NCBI RefSeq assembly: GCF_014932895.1
Contig: NZ_JACYOF010000006.1
Location: 1-64,000 of the forward strand
Reading direction: 5' to 3'
DNA length: 64,000 nucleotides
From: Bacillus thuringiensis
Lineage (GTDB): Bacteria; Bacillota; Bacilli; Bacillales; Bacillaceae_G
The number at the start of each line of letters is the position of its first letter. Within the stretch, counting starts at the first letter, position 1. A program made the position numbers and the translations under genes. Below are positions 51,312-61,826 of this stretch, in pieces. The notes under the pieces were generated by a model. That model made no database searches, had not been told where the DNA came from, and worked only from the letters and a program-made list of their open reading frames with translations.

Positions 51312-53246
51312 CTAATAAGCTCTTGCCTTTTGCAAGTTACTTTCTTTACTCTCGTAGGCAGCTTGTACACTTTGACTATTAGATACTTCAGCAACTCCTA
51401 CATGCCACCATGACTCGTATCCATTTGTCATTGTTTTTGGTAATACTTTAATATCAATCAATGTAGAAACTGTTTGTTTTTTCGCATCTTTAAGCGCTTC
51501 CTGTAATTGTTCTATCGATGTAACACGATACGTTTTCACGCCATATCCAGCCGCGCTAGTTGCAAAATCAATTTTCATAATAGCCCCGTTTAACTTACGG
51601 GTTTCCTGGTTTCGGTAGCGAAACTCTGTTCCAAAGCTCCCCATTCCATTGCCCATTTGTAAGTTATTAATGCAGCCAAATCCGGAGTTATCAAACAATA
51701 ATACGTTAATTTTTTTGTTTTCTTGAAGACTTGTGACAAGCTCAGAATGAAGCATTTGGTAACTACCATCCCCTACCATTGCATATACTTCTTTCGATGG
51801 TTCAGCTAGCTTTGCACCAAGTGCGCCTGCAACCTCATAGCCCATACAAGAGTATCCATACTCCATGTGATATGTATTTGGTTTTCTCGATGCCCACATT
51901 CTTTGTAAATCACCCGGAAGACTTCCTGCCGCACCAACGATAATTGCATCTTCATCAAGTAATGTATTTATTTGTCCAATAACTGCAGTCTGTGTTAATT
52001 GTGTACCAAGTGCGTCCACATACTCATTTAAATTCTCATCGAAATGACCTTCGACTTCTGGCGTAAAATCTTGACCTGTAAAGCGAATATTATGTAGACG
52101 TGCCAATTCTGTTTCCCAAGCATCTTTTGCATCAGCGATTTCTACTGTGTAACCAGATTGATACTCAGTTACTTGTAGTTCATCTATTAGGGCAAGAAGC
52201 GCTTCTTTCGCATCTGCTATAACCTTCAACGCATCAAGCTTGTTCGCATGAAATTCTGAAATGTTGATGTTTAAAAACTCAACTTCTTCATTTTGAAATA
52301 ATTGTTTAGATGCCGTTGTAAAATCAGTAAATCTCGTTCCAATTCCAATAACAAGATCCGCTTCCTTTGCAATTGTATTAGCTGCTAAATTTCCAGTTAC
52401 CCCAATACCGCCAAGATTATATGGATGGCTGCTTTCAATCGCACTTTTCCCAGCTTGCGTTTCTCCAAACGGAATATGGAATGTTTCAGCAAACTGTTTG
52501 AGTTCTTCTGCCGCTTCTGCGTACCTTACACCGCCACCGCAAATTATAATTGGCTTTTTCTTTCTCTTAATCATGTCAACCGCATCCGCTAAGCTGGCTT
52601 TTGTAGGTAGACGACGCTCAATACGATGAACGCGCTTTTGGAAGAAGTAACTTGGAAAATCCCACGCTTCCCCTTGGACATCTTGTGGTAAACAAATTGT
52701 TACAGCCCCTGTATCTGCCGGATTCGTTAAAACACGCATGGCTTGAATCATAGCTGTCATCAATTGTTCAGGACGATTTATCCGGTCCCAATACTTACTT
52801 ACCGCACGAAAAGCATCGTTTGTAGAAATAGATAAGTCATGTGTTTGTTCAATTTGTTGAAGAACAGGATCAGGTTGTCTCGTTGCAAATACATCACCTG
52901 GAAGTAGTAAAACGGGAATATTATTTGCAGAAGCTGTTGCAGCAGAGGTAATCATATTTGCTGATCCAGGACCAACAGAAGAAGTACATGCCATAATTTG
53001 TTTTCTATGTTTTTGTTTAGCAAAGGCCATCGCAGCATTTGCCATTCCTTGCTCATTTCTTCCTTGATATACTTCTAATTCCCCCGCATCTTCTTCTAAG
53101 GCTTGACCTAGACCTACTACATTTCCATGACCAAAAATCGTAAAGATTCCCTTAATAAACTTTTGTTGTTCTCCATCAAACTCTACGTATTGTTGATTCA
53201 AAAATTTCACCAATGCTTGCGCCGTCGTCATTCTAACAGTTTGCAT
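51312..53246 (-). CDS. iolD: 3D-(3,5/4)-trihydroxycyclohexane-1,2-dione hydrolase (ThDP)
   Basis: 644 residues, thiamine-diphosphate enzyme of the acetolactate-synthase fold: [18 protein letters not shown] at the N-terminal ThDP-binding part, the middle domain [17 protein letters not shown], and the cofactor motif [17 protein letters not shown] with the following N residue block [17 protein letters not shown]. It opens the ring, giving 5-deoxy-glucuronate. AAAGGAG lies at good spacing before the ATG. Confidence 0.95.
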   Translation of the reverse strand: MQTVRMTTAQALVKFLNQQYVEFDGEQQKFIKGIFTIFGHGNVVGLGQALEEDAGELEVYQGRNEQGMANAAMAFAKQKHRKQIMACTSSVGPGSANMITSAATASANNIPVLLLPGDVFATRQPDPVLQQIEQTHDLSISTNDAFRAVSKYWDRINRPEQLMTAMIQAMRVLTNPADTGAVTICLPQDVQGEAWDFPSYFFQKRVHRIERRLPTKASLADAVDMIKRKKKPIIICGGGVRYAEAAEELKQFAETFHIPFGETQAGKSAIESSHPYNLGGIGVTGNLAANTIAKEADLVIGIGTRFTDFTTASKQLFQNEEVEFLNINISEFHANKLDALKVIADAKEALLALIDELQVTEYQSGYTVEIADAKDAWETELARLHNIRFTGQDFTPEVEGHFDENLNEYVDALGTQLTQTAVIGQINTLLDEDAIIVGAAGSLPGDLQRMWASRKPNTYHMEYGYSCMGYEVAGALGAKLAEPSKEVYAMVGDGSYQMLHSELVTSLQENKKINVLLFDNSGFGCINNLQMGNGMGSFGTEFRYRNQETRKLNGAIMKIDFATSAAGYGVKTYRVTSIEQLQEALKDAKKQTVSTLIDIKVLPKTMTNGYESWWHVGVAEVSNSQSVQAAYESKESNLQKARAY

Positions 53247-53399
53247 ATTGTTTGCTCCTTTCTATCTCTATCAGTCATTCTGCATATGAAAAAGGAGTAT
53301 CAGGAATTTGATAAAATCCTAATACTTCCTTCTTATGTTTAATACTTTCGTTACTTTCGCTTACGAACAACTAGGGAGAGTCTACTTCTCTCTTAATGA

Positions 53400-54863
53400 T
53401 CACTTTTCCCAACGAGATGTAAGCATTTTCTTTCTAGTATAAAACTCAACGCCGTCCGTACCGTTCGCATGAAGATCACCATAGAAAGAGTCTTTCCAGC
53501 CAGAAAACGGGAAGAATGCCATTGGCGCCGGTACCCCAACATTCACACCTAACATACCTGATTCAATTGTTTCACGGAATTGACGTACGCTTGCCCCGCT
53601 ATCTGTATAAATGCAAGCTCCATTTGCAAAGCGGGATTCATTCGCAATTTCAATTGCTTCATCCAATGATTTCACACGAACAATGGATAAAACAGGAGCA
53701 AAAATCTCATCTTGCCAGATTTTCATTTCTTTTGTAACATGGTCAAAAATTGTTGGGCCAACGAAGTATCCAGCTCCTTTTACAGCCGTATCCTCGCGTC
53801 CATCACGAACTAATGTAGCGCCCTGTTCTACACCTGAATCGATGTAACCAATTGTGCGTTCTTTATGATTATCACGAATAACTGGTCCTAAAAATACATC
53901 TTCATCAAGACCATTTCCGATCACAATTTTATTTGCTTCTTCTACAAGTCTTTCAACTAATTGATCTGCAATTTCTTCTTGTACCGTTACAACAGAAGCA
54001 GCCATACAACGCTCACCAGCTGAACCAAATGCAGCACTAATAATTTGCTTTGTTGCTAATTCAAGATTCGCGTCATTTAATACAATGGAATGATTTTTCG
54101 CACCCGCTAGTGCTTGAACACGTTTTAAGTTTTCTGTTCCTTTTTTGTATACATATTCTGCAACTGGCTGAGAACCTACAAACGAAATTGCCTTCACTAA
54201 TTTATGTTCAAGAAGACCGTTTACTACATCGTGTGCACCATTGACGATATTTAAAACGCCTTTCGGTAAACCAGCTTCTTCAGCTAATTTTGCTAATTTT
54301 GCTGCTAGAAGTGGTGTGCGCTCTGAAGGTTTTAATACAAATGTATTACCGCAAGCAATCGCAAGTGGGAACATCCAGCATGGAACCATCATTGGGAAGT
54401 TAAAAGGTGTAATCCCGCCTATAACACCAATTGGGTAACGATACATACCAGACTCAATACCTGTCGCAATATCAGGAAGCTGTTTTCCCATCATTAATGT
54501 AGGAGCACCCGCTGCAAATTCCACACACTCAATACCACGAAGAACTTCACCGTAAGCTTCGTTATAGCTTTTTCCATTTTCAATCGTAATAAGTTTCGCT
54601 AACTCTTCCCAGTTATCTACTAGTAATTGTTGATATTTAAATAAAATACGAGCACGTTTTGGCACAGCTGTTTTAGACCAAGATTTGAACGCTTCATTTG
54701 CTGCTAATACAGCTTGTTCAACATCTACTTTTGTTGAAAGTGGTACCCGGGCAATTACTTCCCCTGTTGCTGGATTATATACATCTTCCATCTTAGTTGA
54801 AATGGATTCTACCCATTCGCCGCCAATGTAATTTTTTACGATTTGTGCTGTTTGTACTGTCAT
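53400..54863 (-). CDS. iolA: Methylmalonate/malonate-semialdehyde dehydrogenase (CoA-acylating)
   Basis: 487 residues of the aldehyde dehydrogenase family with the MMSDH features: [33 protein letters not shown] (the Ala-Lys-Asn-His block typical of the CoA-dependent group) and the nucleophile Cys in [11 protein letters not shown]. It forms acetyl-CoA, CO2 and NADH from malonate semialdehyde. ATG 54863 is preferred (GGGAGAG nine bases upstream); 54869 is possible. Confidence 0.95.
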   Translation of the reverse strand: MTVQTAQIVKNYIGGEWVESISTKMEDVYNPATGEVIARVPLSTKVDVEQAVLAANEAFKSWSKTAVPKRARILFKYQQLLVDNWEELAKLITIENGKSYNEAYGEVLRGIECVEFAAGAPTLMMGKQLPDIATGIESGMYRYPIGVIGGITPFNFPMMVPCWMFPLAIACGNTFVLKPSERTPLLAAKLAKLAEEAGLPKGVLNIVNGAHDVVNGLLEHKLVKAISFVGSQPVAEYVYKKGTENLKRVQALAGAKNHSIVLNDANLELATKQIISAAFGSAGERCMAASVVTVQEEIADQLVERLVEEANKIVIGNGLDEDVFLGPVIRDNHKERTIGYIDSGVEQGATLVRDGREDTAVKGAGYFVGPTIFDHVTKEMKIWQDEIFAPVLSIVRVKSLDEAIEIANESRFANGACIYTDSGASVRQFRETIESGMLGVNVGVPAPMAFFPFSGWKDSFYGDLHANGTDGVEFYTRKKMLTSRWEK

Positions 54864-54941
54864 ATTCATTCTCTCCCTTTTATGTAATGTAGAAGCGTCC
54901 AATAGGATACGCCCTTACTTGATTACTCATTTATGAAGTTT

Positions 54942-55940
54942 CTATACAATTTCTTCAGCCGTTTCCATGAATGCAGAAATCTCTGCCCTTGTTGGCATTG
55001 CATCAGAACAGCTATGCTTGGAAATAACAATGGAAGCAGATGCACCTCCTAATCGCATCGCTTGAGGAATCTCAAGCCCTTGCATTAGGCCATAAATAAA
55101 TGCAGAAGCATACGAATCTCCAGCACCGAACGTCTTTAATACCCTTGTTTTAAAGATACCGCCGCGGTGAGATTGACCGTCTCTCGTATAAGCGATTGAA
55201 CCATCCCCGCCATGCTTAATCACGACGATTTTCGCATGATGAGAAAACCATCTTTCAGCCGTAACTTGATCATTAGATTGTTCATAGTTTAATAGTTTTT
55301 CCATCATATCGAATTCTTCACGCGTTCCAATAATGACATCAGACTTTTCAGCCGCTAGATTGTAATACACAGCCGTTTCAGCTTCTGACTGCCATGTATA
55401 AGGGCGGTAATCAACATCAAAAAATACGACTACATCATGCTTACGCGCATATTCTAGCGCTAAAAATACCGCCTCGCGAGAAGGGCTTTTCGCTAAAGCT
55501 GTTCCTGAAATTAAGAGTGCTTTTGATTGTTTAATATAGTCCTCAGATACTTCGGTTGGATCAAGATTTAAATCTGCGACATTGTCACGGTACATTAAAA
55601 TACTGCAATCTTCAGGGCTTTTAATTTCTGTAAAAGCTAGACCTGCCACTGCACCTGTACGATCTATACATATCTGATCTGTATTAATATTGTTGTCCTT
55701 TAGGTACCCGGTAATAAAGCGGCCCATTTGATCATCGGACACTTTACCGATAAATCCTGTTTGTAAACCAAGACGTGCCGCACCAATCGCAATATTCGCA
55801 GGAGATCCCCCCACATACTTAGTAAACGTTCTTGTTTCTTCCATAGGACGTTGTGTTTCATTGGCATTTAAATCAACGCATAAACGTCCAACTGCAATTA
55901 GGTCTAATGGACAATCTTCTTTAAAAATAAGTGGATTCAT
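54942..55940 (-). CDS. iolC: 5-dehydro-2-deoxygluconokinase
   Basis: 332 residues, PfkB/ribokinase family: the N-terminal sugar-binding glycine motif YVGGSPANIAIGAARLG and the C-terminal catalytic GAGDSYASAFIYGL. It phosphorylates 5-dehydro-2-deoxy-D-gluconate for IolJ. GGGAGGT precedes the ATG. It lies 105 bp after iolG and 78 bp before iolA. Confidence 0.95.
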   Translation of the reverse strand: MNPLIFKEDCPLDLIAVGRLCVDLNANETQRPMEETRTFTKYVGGSPANIAIGAARLGLQTGFIGKVSDDQMGRFITGYLKDNNINTDQICIDRTGAVAGLAFTEIKSPEDCSILMYRDNVADLNLDPTEVSEDYIKQSKALLISGTALAKSPSREAVFLALEYARKHDVVVFFDVDYRPYTWQSEAETAVYYNLAAEKSDVIIGTREEFDMMEKLLNYEQSNDQVTAERWFSHHAKIVVIKHGGDGSIAYTRDGQSHRGGIFKTRVLKTFGAGDSYASAFIYGLMQGLEIPQAMRLGGASASIVISKHSCSDAMPTRAEISAFMETAEEIV

Positions 55941-56045
55941 TGTTACTACCTCCCGTGCTTTATGTAAAGGTAAATGATATGGTTAAGAAATTTTGATGAC
56001 CATACAATTCACTACTTTTTAACTTTCTAGAAGTAAGCGTTCTCT

Positions 56046-57071
56046 TTATTGGTTTAATGCCGGCTGTTTATGCTCAATTTGAACAGGTTTTCCTGTTAGT
56101 AAGGATTCCTTCGCGGCCTTCGCAATTCGTTCTGCTTGTAACCCATCATTACCACTGCAAATAACAGCTTGTCCTTCTATAATTGACTTTGTAAATTGTG
56201 TTACTTCTTCAATGTAAGCCTGCGTATAGCGCTCTAGGAAGAAATAAAGAGGTTTATCTTTTACAACACCATCTGTTTTTGACACTTGTACTGTTGTCGG
56301 ACAGCAATTATCCACAGCGACCGCTCCTTTTTCACCAAACACTTCAAGACGCTGGTCATATCCATAAACCGCTTGGCGGCTATTATCAATTACCCCTAAA
56401 GCTCCATTTGCAAATTTTAATGTGACAATTGCCGTATCAACATCATTTACTTCCTGAATGGACGGATCAATTAATGTTGTTCCATATGCAAATACTTCAA
56501 CGACTTCACTATTCATCACATACCTAGCCATATCAAAATCATGAATCATCATATCCATAAACAATCCACCTGAAGAACGAACATATTCTATACTTGGCGG
56601 TTGTGGATCTCTAGACGTAATTTTTAAAATATGTGGTTGTCCTACTTCTCCTTGTTGAATAAGATCATAGACTTTTCTGAAGTTAGGATCGAAACGGCGG
56701 TTAAAGCCTACTTGAAGAGATACTCCTTGTTCTTTTACCACTTCTAATGCATCTAAAGTTTCTTCTACTGAGAAACTAACAGGCTTTTCGCAGAAAATAT
56801 GTTTTTTCGCAAGAGCCGCTTCTTTAATAATTTGCGCATGCGTATTTGTTGGTGAACAAATAAAGACAGCATCAATTTCTGGATCTTCTAATAAATCCTG
56901 ATAGTTTGTAGTCAGAGTGGAAATCCCTTTATCCTCGGCCCACTTTTCTAGATGACTAATCACTACATCTGAAACCGCTTTAATTTTCACTTGTGGCATA
57001 AGCTGCAAATTATCAACATGCAGTTTCCCAATTCGTCCAGCACCAATAATTCCAATCGTTAAAACATTCAT
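56046..57071 (-). CDS. iolG: myo-Inositol 2-dehydrogenase
   Basis: 341 residues, Gfo/Idh/MocA family: Rossmann GIIGAGRIGKLHVDNL, the EKP catalytic Lys in HIFCEKPVSF, and FMDMMIHDFDMARYV with the catalytic Asp and His. It oxidises myo-inositol to 2-keto-myo-inositol with NAD. It is the first gene of the operon; the promoter and an operator-like palindrome lie at 57144-57198. Confidence 0.93.
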   Translation of the reverse strand: MNVLTIGIIGAGRIGKLHVDNLQLMPQVKIKAVSDVVISHLEKWAEDKGISTLTTNYQDLLEDPEIDAVFICSPTNTHAQIIKEAALAKKHIFCEKPVSFSVEETLDALEVVKEQGVSLQVGFNRRFDPNFRKVYDLIQQGEVGQPHILKITSRDPQPPSIEYVRSSGGLFMDMMIHDFDMARYVMNSEVVEVFAYGTTLIDPSIQEVNDVDTAIVTLKFANGALGVIDNSRQAVYGYDQRLEVFGEKGAVAVDNCCPTTVQVSKTDGVVKDKPLYFFLERYTQAYIEEVTQFTKSIIEGQAVICSGNDGLQAERIAKAAKESLLTGKPVQIEHKQPALNQ

Positions 57072-57141
57072 ATGATTTCTCCCTCTTTATTAAAATTTAA
57101 GAAACGAAATGAAAGTCTATAAGGTTTAGCACATCAATTTT

Positions 57142-57157
57142 AGTTAAGCGCTTTCCC
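57142..57157 (-). promoter_or_regulatory. Operator-like palindrome at the iolG promoter
   Basis: GTTAAGCGCTTTCC has the same core AAGCGCTT as the palindrome at 57528-57539 and lies ~13 bp downstream of the iolG -10 box. It fits a LacI-family operator or a CcpA cre site. Confidence 0.6.
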
Positions 57158-57169
57158 TGTTTTTTCTTC

Positions 57170-57198
57170 ATTATACACACTTGACTCTAAATTGAAAA
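57170..57198 (-). promoter_or_regulatory. Predicted sigma-A promoter of the iolGCADEJB operon
   Basis: On the minus strand -10 TATAAT (57170-57175) and a weak -35 TTTTCA (57193-57198) are separated by 17 bp. Confidence 0.6.
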
Positions 57199-57481
57199 CA
57201 TTTTTATTTTTTTGAATACTGTTCTTCTTATCCGAATTTCAAATTTCATGGGTAAACGTACTACGTCCATATACAAATTAATAATTAGAAACAAATAATC
57301 TAAACAGCTACAAATATACCCTTTTAAAATACTGATATAACAAAGAAAACTAATACTTTTAAATATTAAACTCCCATCTATAAGATATTTCATTCTATTC
57401 ATACTCACGATTATTTTAGTGTCCAGTAATTAAATAGATCGCACCCTATGAAAGAAAGTTGTAAATTGTCAAAAAATTTCA

Positions 57482-57510
57482 TTGACGACCTCATAATGTA
57501 AGCGTATACT
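57482..57510 (+). promoter_or_regulatory. Predicted sigma-A promoter of the MFS transporter gene
   Basis: -35 TTGACG (57482-57487), 17-bp spacer, -10 TATACT (57505-57510). The -35 and -10 fit consensus well. Confidence 0.7.
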
Positions 57511-57527
57511 TTTTTTATCAAAAAGAA

Positions 57528-57539
57528 TTAAGCGCTTAA
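57528..57539. promoter_or_regulatory. Perfect 12-bp palindrome TTAAGCGCTTAA (operator)
   Basis: It lies ~17 bp after the transporter's -10 box, so a bound LacI-type repressor would block RNA polymerase. The LacI-family gene at 59938 is the best candidate; a CcpA cre role is possible too. Confidence 0.65.
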
Positions 57540-57567
57540 CCAAAAATAATTTATCGGTGGTGGGAGA

Positions 57568-58848
57568 ATGAACGCAATTAGTTCAAACAAAACATTTATG
57601 GACAAGATTGGTATCCCTTCTAATTTAACTTGGGGATACATAGGGATTATTGTTTTTATGATTGGGGACGGTTTAGAACAAGGATGGTTATCCCCTTATC
57701 TCGTTGAGAAAGGCCTAACGCTAGAACATGCTGCTTTTCTATTTACTATTTACGGCATTACTGTATCTGCTTCTTCTTGGTTTTCGGGGGTATTTGTACA
57801 AATGTGGGGACCAAGAAAAGTAATGACATTTGGTTTAGTTTCATTCATTTTAGGTTCCATTGGATTTATCGGTATAGGAATTCAACATATGAATTATCCT
57901 GTAATATTAATTTGCTACGCTCTACGAGGATTTGGTTATCCTTTATTTGCTTATTCTTTCCTAGTTTGGGTATCTTACAGTACTCCGCAGCAAATGCTTT
58001 CAAGAGCAGTAGGCTGGTTCTGGTTCGTATTCCAGCTTGGACTTAGTGTTATAGGAGCCTTTTATTCTAGCTATATGGTTCCTAAAATCGGAGAAATCGC
58101 TACTTTATGGAGTGCTTTAATTTTCGTTGTCGTCGGGGGATTATTCTCTATTGTTGTAAATAAAGACAGATTTAAAGCCCAAACCGTAAGCGCTAACAAA
58201 TCAAGTGAATTACTAAAAGGCATTACCATCGTATTTGAAAATCCTAAAGTTGGTATAGGTGGTATTGTTAAAATTATAAACTCGGCCGCTCAGTTTGGAT
58301 TTGTTGTTTTCCTGCCTACTTATATGATGAAATATAATTTTACGATGACTGAATGGCTACAAATTTGGGGTACTCTATTCTTTGTAAATATGGTGTTTAA
58401 TATTATTTTTGGTATTGTTGGAGACAAGTTTGGTTGGGTAAACACGATTAAATGGTTCGGAGGAGTCGGTTGCGGAATTGTAACTCTTGCACTCTATTAT
58501 GTACCACAAATGGTAGGACATAATTATTGGGCAATATTATTTGTTGCATGTTGCTACGGAGCAACACTTGCTGGTTATGTACCACTTACAGCTTTAGTCC
58601 CATCTTTATCTCCTGAAAATAAAGGAGCTGCAATGTCTGTCTTAAATTTAGGTTCAGGGTTATCAGCTTTCGTTGGACCACTAGTAGTAACTGCTTTTAT
58701 CGGGCCATTAGGTGTAGGCGGCGTAATGTGGATCTTTGCTGGTTTGTACTTCTTTGGAGCATTTTTAACTCATTTCCTTACTATTCCAAAGGAAAATGAG
58801 ATGAAGCAGGATTTAAATACGAAAAGTGGCGAGCAATTTTCTATATAA
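57568..58848 (+). CDS. MFS transporter (RbtT/DalT/CsbX-type), probably inositol or related polyol
   Basis: 426 residues with about twelve helices: LTWGYIGIIVFMIGDGLEQGW at the start, GPRKVMTFG (motif A), and a C-terminal tail KQDLNTKSGEQF. The protein resembles the polyol/CsbX group rather than the classical IolT/IolF. It is divergent from iolG across the 500-bp control region and next to the LacI gene, which points to inositol (or a derived compound) as substrate. GGTGGTGGGAG precedes the ATG. Confidence 0.85.
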   Translation: MNAISSNKTFMDKIGIPSNLTWGYIGIIVFMIGDGLEQGWLSPYLVEKGLTLEHAAFLFTIYGITVSASSWFSGVFVQMWGPRKVMTFGLVSFILGSIGFIGIGIQHMNYPVILICYALRGFGYPLFAYSFLVWVSYSTPQQMLSRAVGWFWFVFQLGLSVIGAFYSSYMVPKIGEIATLWSALIFVVVGGLFSIVVNKDRFKAQTVSANKSSELLKGITIVFENPKVGIGGIVKIINSAAQFGFVVFLPTYMMKYNFTMTEWLQIWGTLFFVNMVFNIIFGIVGDKFGWVNTIKWFGGVGCGIVTLALYYVPQMVGHNYWAILFVACCYGATLAGYVPLTALVPSLSPENKGAAMSVLNLGSGLSAFVGPLVVTAFIGPLGVGGVMWIFAGLYFFGAFLTHFLTIPKENEMKQDLNTKSGEQFSI

Positions 58849-58860
58849 ATCCTAAATATA

Positions 58861-58905
58861 AAAGAAGGTCATCCTAACTATACACAGTTACGATGACCTT
58901 CTTTT
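58861..58905. terminator. Bidirectional terminator between transporter and regulator
   Basis: AAAGAAGGTCATC, a loop with TATACACAG and GATGACCTTCTTTT; serves both convergent genes. Confidence 0.85.
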
Positions 58906-58936
58906 GTTACATTCAAATAGGCTTGTAAAAAAGCTA

Positions 58937-59938
58937 TCATGTAATATCCTTTACTGAGGATCGCTCTACTAACTGAGGAATAATTGTAATTTTTTGCTTA
59001 GCATGCGCCTTCATTTCCATCGTTTTTAAGAGTTGTTCAAACGTACAGGCTGCCATTTGTGTAATTGGTTGTTCAATCGTCGTTAATCCTGGATCTGCTA
59101 TCTCAGCATAGATTGTATTATCAAACCCGATAATTGATAAATCTTCCGGAATCGAAAGTCCTTGTTTTCTTGCTTCATTCATGAGGCATATCGCAATTAA
59201 ATCTGTACAAGCAAAAACCGCTGTAGGCCTGTTAGGTAAATTAAGTAATTCTTTACTTGCACGTTTGCTATCTTCCACTGTCGAATAGCAGCTAATGATA
59301 GCATCATCATCTAATGAAATCTCTGAATCTGTAAGAGCTTGTTTGAACCCATTCAATCTTCCTAAACTACTCTTTCTATCCTTCTCCATCATAATCGTTA
59401 AAGATGTATGGCCTTTCTGCGTCAGATAATTCCCAGCTAGATAGCCTCCCCTCATATCATCAGTTGTCACAACATGAGTTGTGATAGAAGGATGATCTAC
59501 GGTAAATAAAACAAGCGGTAAATCTCGGTTCACGATTTTTTTAACAAGTTTATAATCATTTAACTCCGTCGCAATGATAATGCCATCTACTTGCTTTTTA
59601 AATAGTAAATCAATGTATTCATGCTCACGTTTTGTTTGATGGTCTGTACTACATAAAATGAGTGTATACCCTGATTCTCGTGCACTATTTTCAAAAGCTC
59701 TTGCTACTTCTGCAAAAAAGGGGTTTGAGATATCTGGGACAAGTACCCCAATCGTATATGTTTTTTTACCTGTTAACGCTGCTGCTACACTACTTGGCTG
59801 GTAATCTAATTCATCCATTACTTTATTTACTTTGTTTATTGTTTTTTCACTAATACGCCCTGTTTGATTAATTACCTTAGATACAGTTGCTATTGATACA
59901 CCTGCTTTTTCAGCAACATCATAAATTGTTGGTTTCAC
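58937..59938 (-). CDS. LacI-family transcriptional regulator (probable iol regulator)
   Basis: 333 residues: an N-terminal LacI helix-turn-helix (TIYDVAEKAGVSIATVSKVIN, hinge ending SSVAAALTGKKTYTIGVLVP) and a periplasmic-binding-protein-like core (DISNPFFAEVARAFENSARESG, IIGFDNTIYAEIADPGLTTIEQ). GTG start 59938, with AAGGGA upstream. Its location beside the transporter and the matched palindromes at 57142 and 57528 suggest that it represses the inositol genes. B. subtilis uses the DeoR-type IolR instead; none is seen here. Confidence 0.9.
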   Translation of the reverse strand: MKPTIYDVAEKAGVSIATVSKVINQTGRISEKTINKVNKVMDELDYQPSSVAAALTGKKTYTIGVLVPDISNPFFAEVARAFENSARESGYTLILCSTDHQTKREHEYIDLLFKKQVDGIIIATELNDYKLVKKIVNRDLPLVLFTVDHPSITTHVVTTDDMRGGYLAGNYLTQKGHTSLTIMMEKDRKSSLGRLNGFKQALTDSEISLDDDAIISCYSTVEDSKRASKELLNLPNRPTAVFACTDLIAICLMNEARKQGLSIPEDLSIIGFDNTIYAEIADPGLTTIEQPITQMAACTFEQLLKTMEMKAHAKQKITIIPQLVERSSVKDIT

Positions 59939-60218
59939 TTTGATTGTCCCTTCTTAATCATCTTTTTCTATATTTTATCATAAATAAATTTCGCTTCTTG
60001 GTATACAAAAGGAAATCTTTTAAAATTTGTAGGTACTTGTATGTATTTTCTGGCGTAATGCTTCACATTTACAAGCTAATTAACTTTGATGAAACTCCGG
60101 TAGAAATATTTCACCGATTTGCTTATGAGACATTTAAATCAACATTGATATTGTCTACAATGACAACTAGTTCAATATTGTTATTATCATTATTAATATG
60201 AGATTTAATTTTGTCGAT

Positions 60219-60718
60219 TTAAACCTGTATAAATTCAAGTTTGGCGCGTCGTTCAACGCCTATATTTGCTAGTCTATCAAAATCTCTAAAAAGAGCAGAT
60301 AAGGTAGAACGTGCTTTAGATCGAGCATTTAAGAAAATAGCCTGTTTGTCCCCAGCAAATTGAATTTCCCACTCTTCTTCAAAATTGTTTTCGCTAAGTT
60401 TATTCTTACGAAGCTCCTTTGTCATGTCTTAATTACGCTTAACAAGCATAATACGTTGAACATGGATAATTTGAGCGTGTTGTAGTATTGTACTTTCCCC
60501 TAAAATTGATAGAGGATCATTATTAATCGCTTCCTCAAGCGCTTCTTTTAAATCATATAATTCCTGCGGTAAGTACTTTCTATATAAACCATGAGTAACA
60601 GTATTACCATTACGCAGCAGAGCAGAATCCCTGAAATTACCGACAGCATTTTTAATGTCCACATGCAAGGCTCATTACAAACAGAGCATGTAAGAATGTT
60701 TATAGTTTCCTCTTCCAT
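60219..60718 (-). pseudogene. Phage terminase small subunit (PBSX XtmA/YqaS-like), broken
   Basis: From ATG 60718 (GAGGTGGTG upstream) the frame starts EEETINILTCSVCNEPC, shifts near 60660, then continues DIKNAVGNFRDSALLRNGN, YLPQELYDLKEALEE, LQHAQIIHVQRIMLVKRN to an in-frame TAA at 60429, after which the same frame goes on with TKELRKNKLSENNFEEEWEI and the C-terminal end. One frameshift and one nonsense codon therefore inactivate it. No other terminase or structural genes follow, so it is a lone prophage scrap. Confidence 0.7.
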
Positions 60719-60818
60719 TTACACCACCTCACGGTAAATCCTAATTAATTATTGTAATTCCTAATATTAAGATGTAAAATGATATTGTCTTATATGCGCT
60801 TAAGATAGATCGGAATAA

Positions 60819-60849
60819 GAAAAGGAATCCTTCTGGATTCCTTTTTCTA
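60819..60849. terminator. Bidirectional hairpin terminator
   Basis: AAAGGAATCC, loop TTCT and GGATTCCTTTTT, between the RadC gene and the terminase relic. Confidence 0.75.
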
Positions 60850-60951
60850 TGCAAAATAAAAAAGAATAAGAAGATCCATGTGAGTAAATGCTTTAGAATC
60901 TTCCTATTCCTCCATACACGCCCTTAAAAATAGTTGGCTTATTGCTTCGTA

Positions 60952-61404
60952 TTAGATAATCCCCTTTTTCATTAAACTTACATAGCTGTTATCTCCAATG
61001 ATGACATGATCTAGAAGAGGGATACCGATAATAATCCCACATTCTTTTAATCTCTTAGTTACTTCAACGTCTTCATGGGATTCCATGCTATGTCCTGATG
61101 GATGATTATGGAAACATACAATTGAAGATGCATTATTTAATATTGCCGTGCGGAAAGTTTCCCTTGGATGGACTAACGATGAATCAACAGTTCCTTCGAA
61201 CACAATGCTACATCCAATAATTTCATTCTTTGTATTTAAGTTAAATACACCAAAAATTTCATTTGGTCTTGACTCTATATCAAATATAATCTGTGCAAAA
61301 CGTACAGCATCTGCTGGACAAGTGATTTTCTTTTTCTCAATATCGTAAATACGATTACTGTCTTTTACCAATTTTACAGATTGAACCATAATTTTCTTAC
61401 CCAT
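60952..61404 (-). CDS. RadC-family JAB/MPN-domain protein
   Basis: 150 residues from ATG 61404 (AAAGGAGAAG before it). The JAMM metal motif is intact: FHNHPSGHSMESHED. Only the JAB domain is present, without the N-terminal UPF helix-hairpin-helix part of full RadC, as in the copies found on mobile elements and near restriction systems. A peptidase or nuclease-accessory role is possible; the name RadC does not imply a proven repair role. Transcribed alone. Confidence 0.85.
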   Translation of the reverse strand: MGKKIMVQSVKLVKDSNRIYDIEKKKITCPADAVRFAQIIFDIESRPNEIFGVFNLNTKNEIIGCSIVFEGTVDSSLVHPRETFRTAILNNASSIVCFHNHPSGHSMESHEDVEVTKRLKECGIIIGIPLLDHVIIGDNSYVSLMKKGII

Positions 61405-61826
61405 GCCCTTCTCCTTTCGAAATAAAAAAGACGAGATTACTCCTCTCATCTTTTTTCACCTTCTTTTGTATTTTGAAATTCAAAATTCATATTTTCTTGC
61501 TACATTTCTTAATAAATTAAGATAATCTATCACATCCTTGTTAGTTCATTACTTGTCCTATTCCTATAACGCAAAAAAACCTCCCAGGAATACATTCGTA
61601 ATACAAATTAGCGTATATGTTGTATACACTTACTTGTAATGAATCGTAAACCCGAAAGGTTTGTGGTTATTTAGGAATGATTAAAAAGGAAAAATTTTCT
61701 TGAACTTATTATATAATAAGTTCATTTCTATTTCAATTAAAATAAACAAAATATTCATACCCTTTAAAGAGAAATTTGATTTCTAAAATAAAAGACACCC
61801 CAATTCAATTGAGCGTCTTTACAAAA
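61405..61826. other. Intergenic stretch without gene
   Basis: AT-rich; contains a weak GACACCCC...GAGCGTC hairpin near 61790-61818, perhaps the terminator of the McrC-like gene. Confidence 0.4.

Noticed and set aside
59944-60201. 85-codon frame between the LacI gene and the terminase relic
   Set aside because: No ribosome site and atypical composition; lies in the regulator's upstream region.
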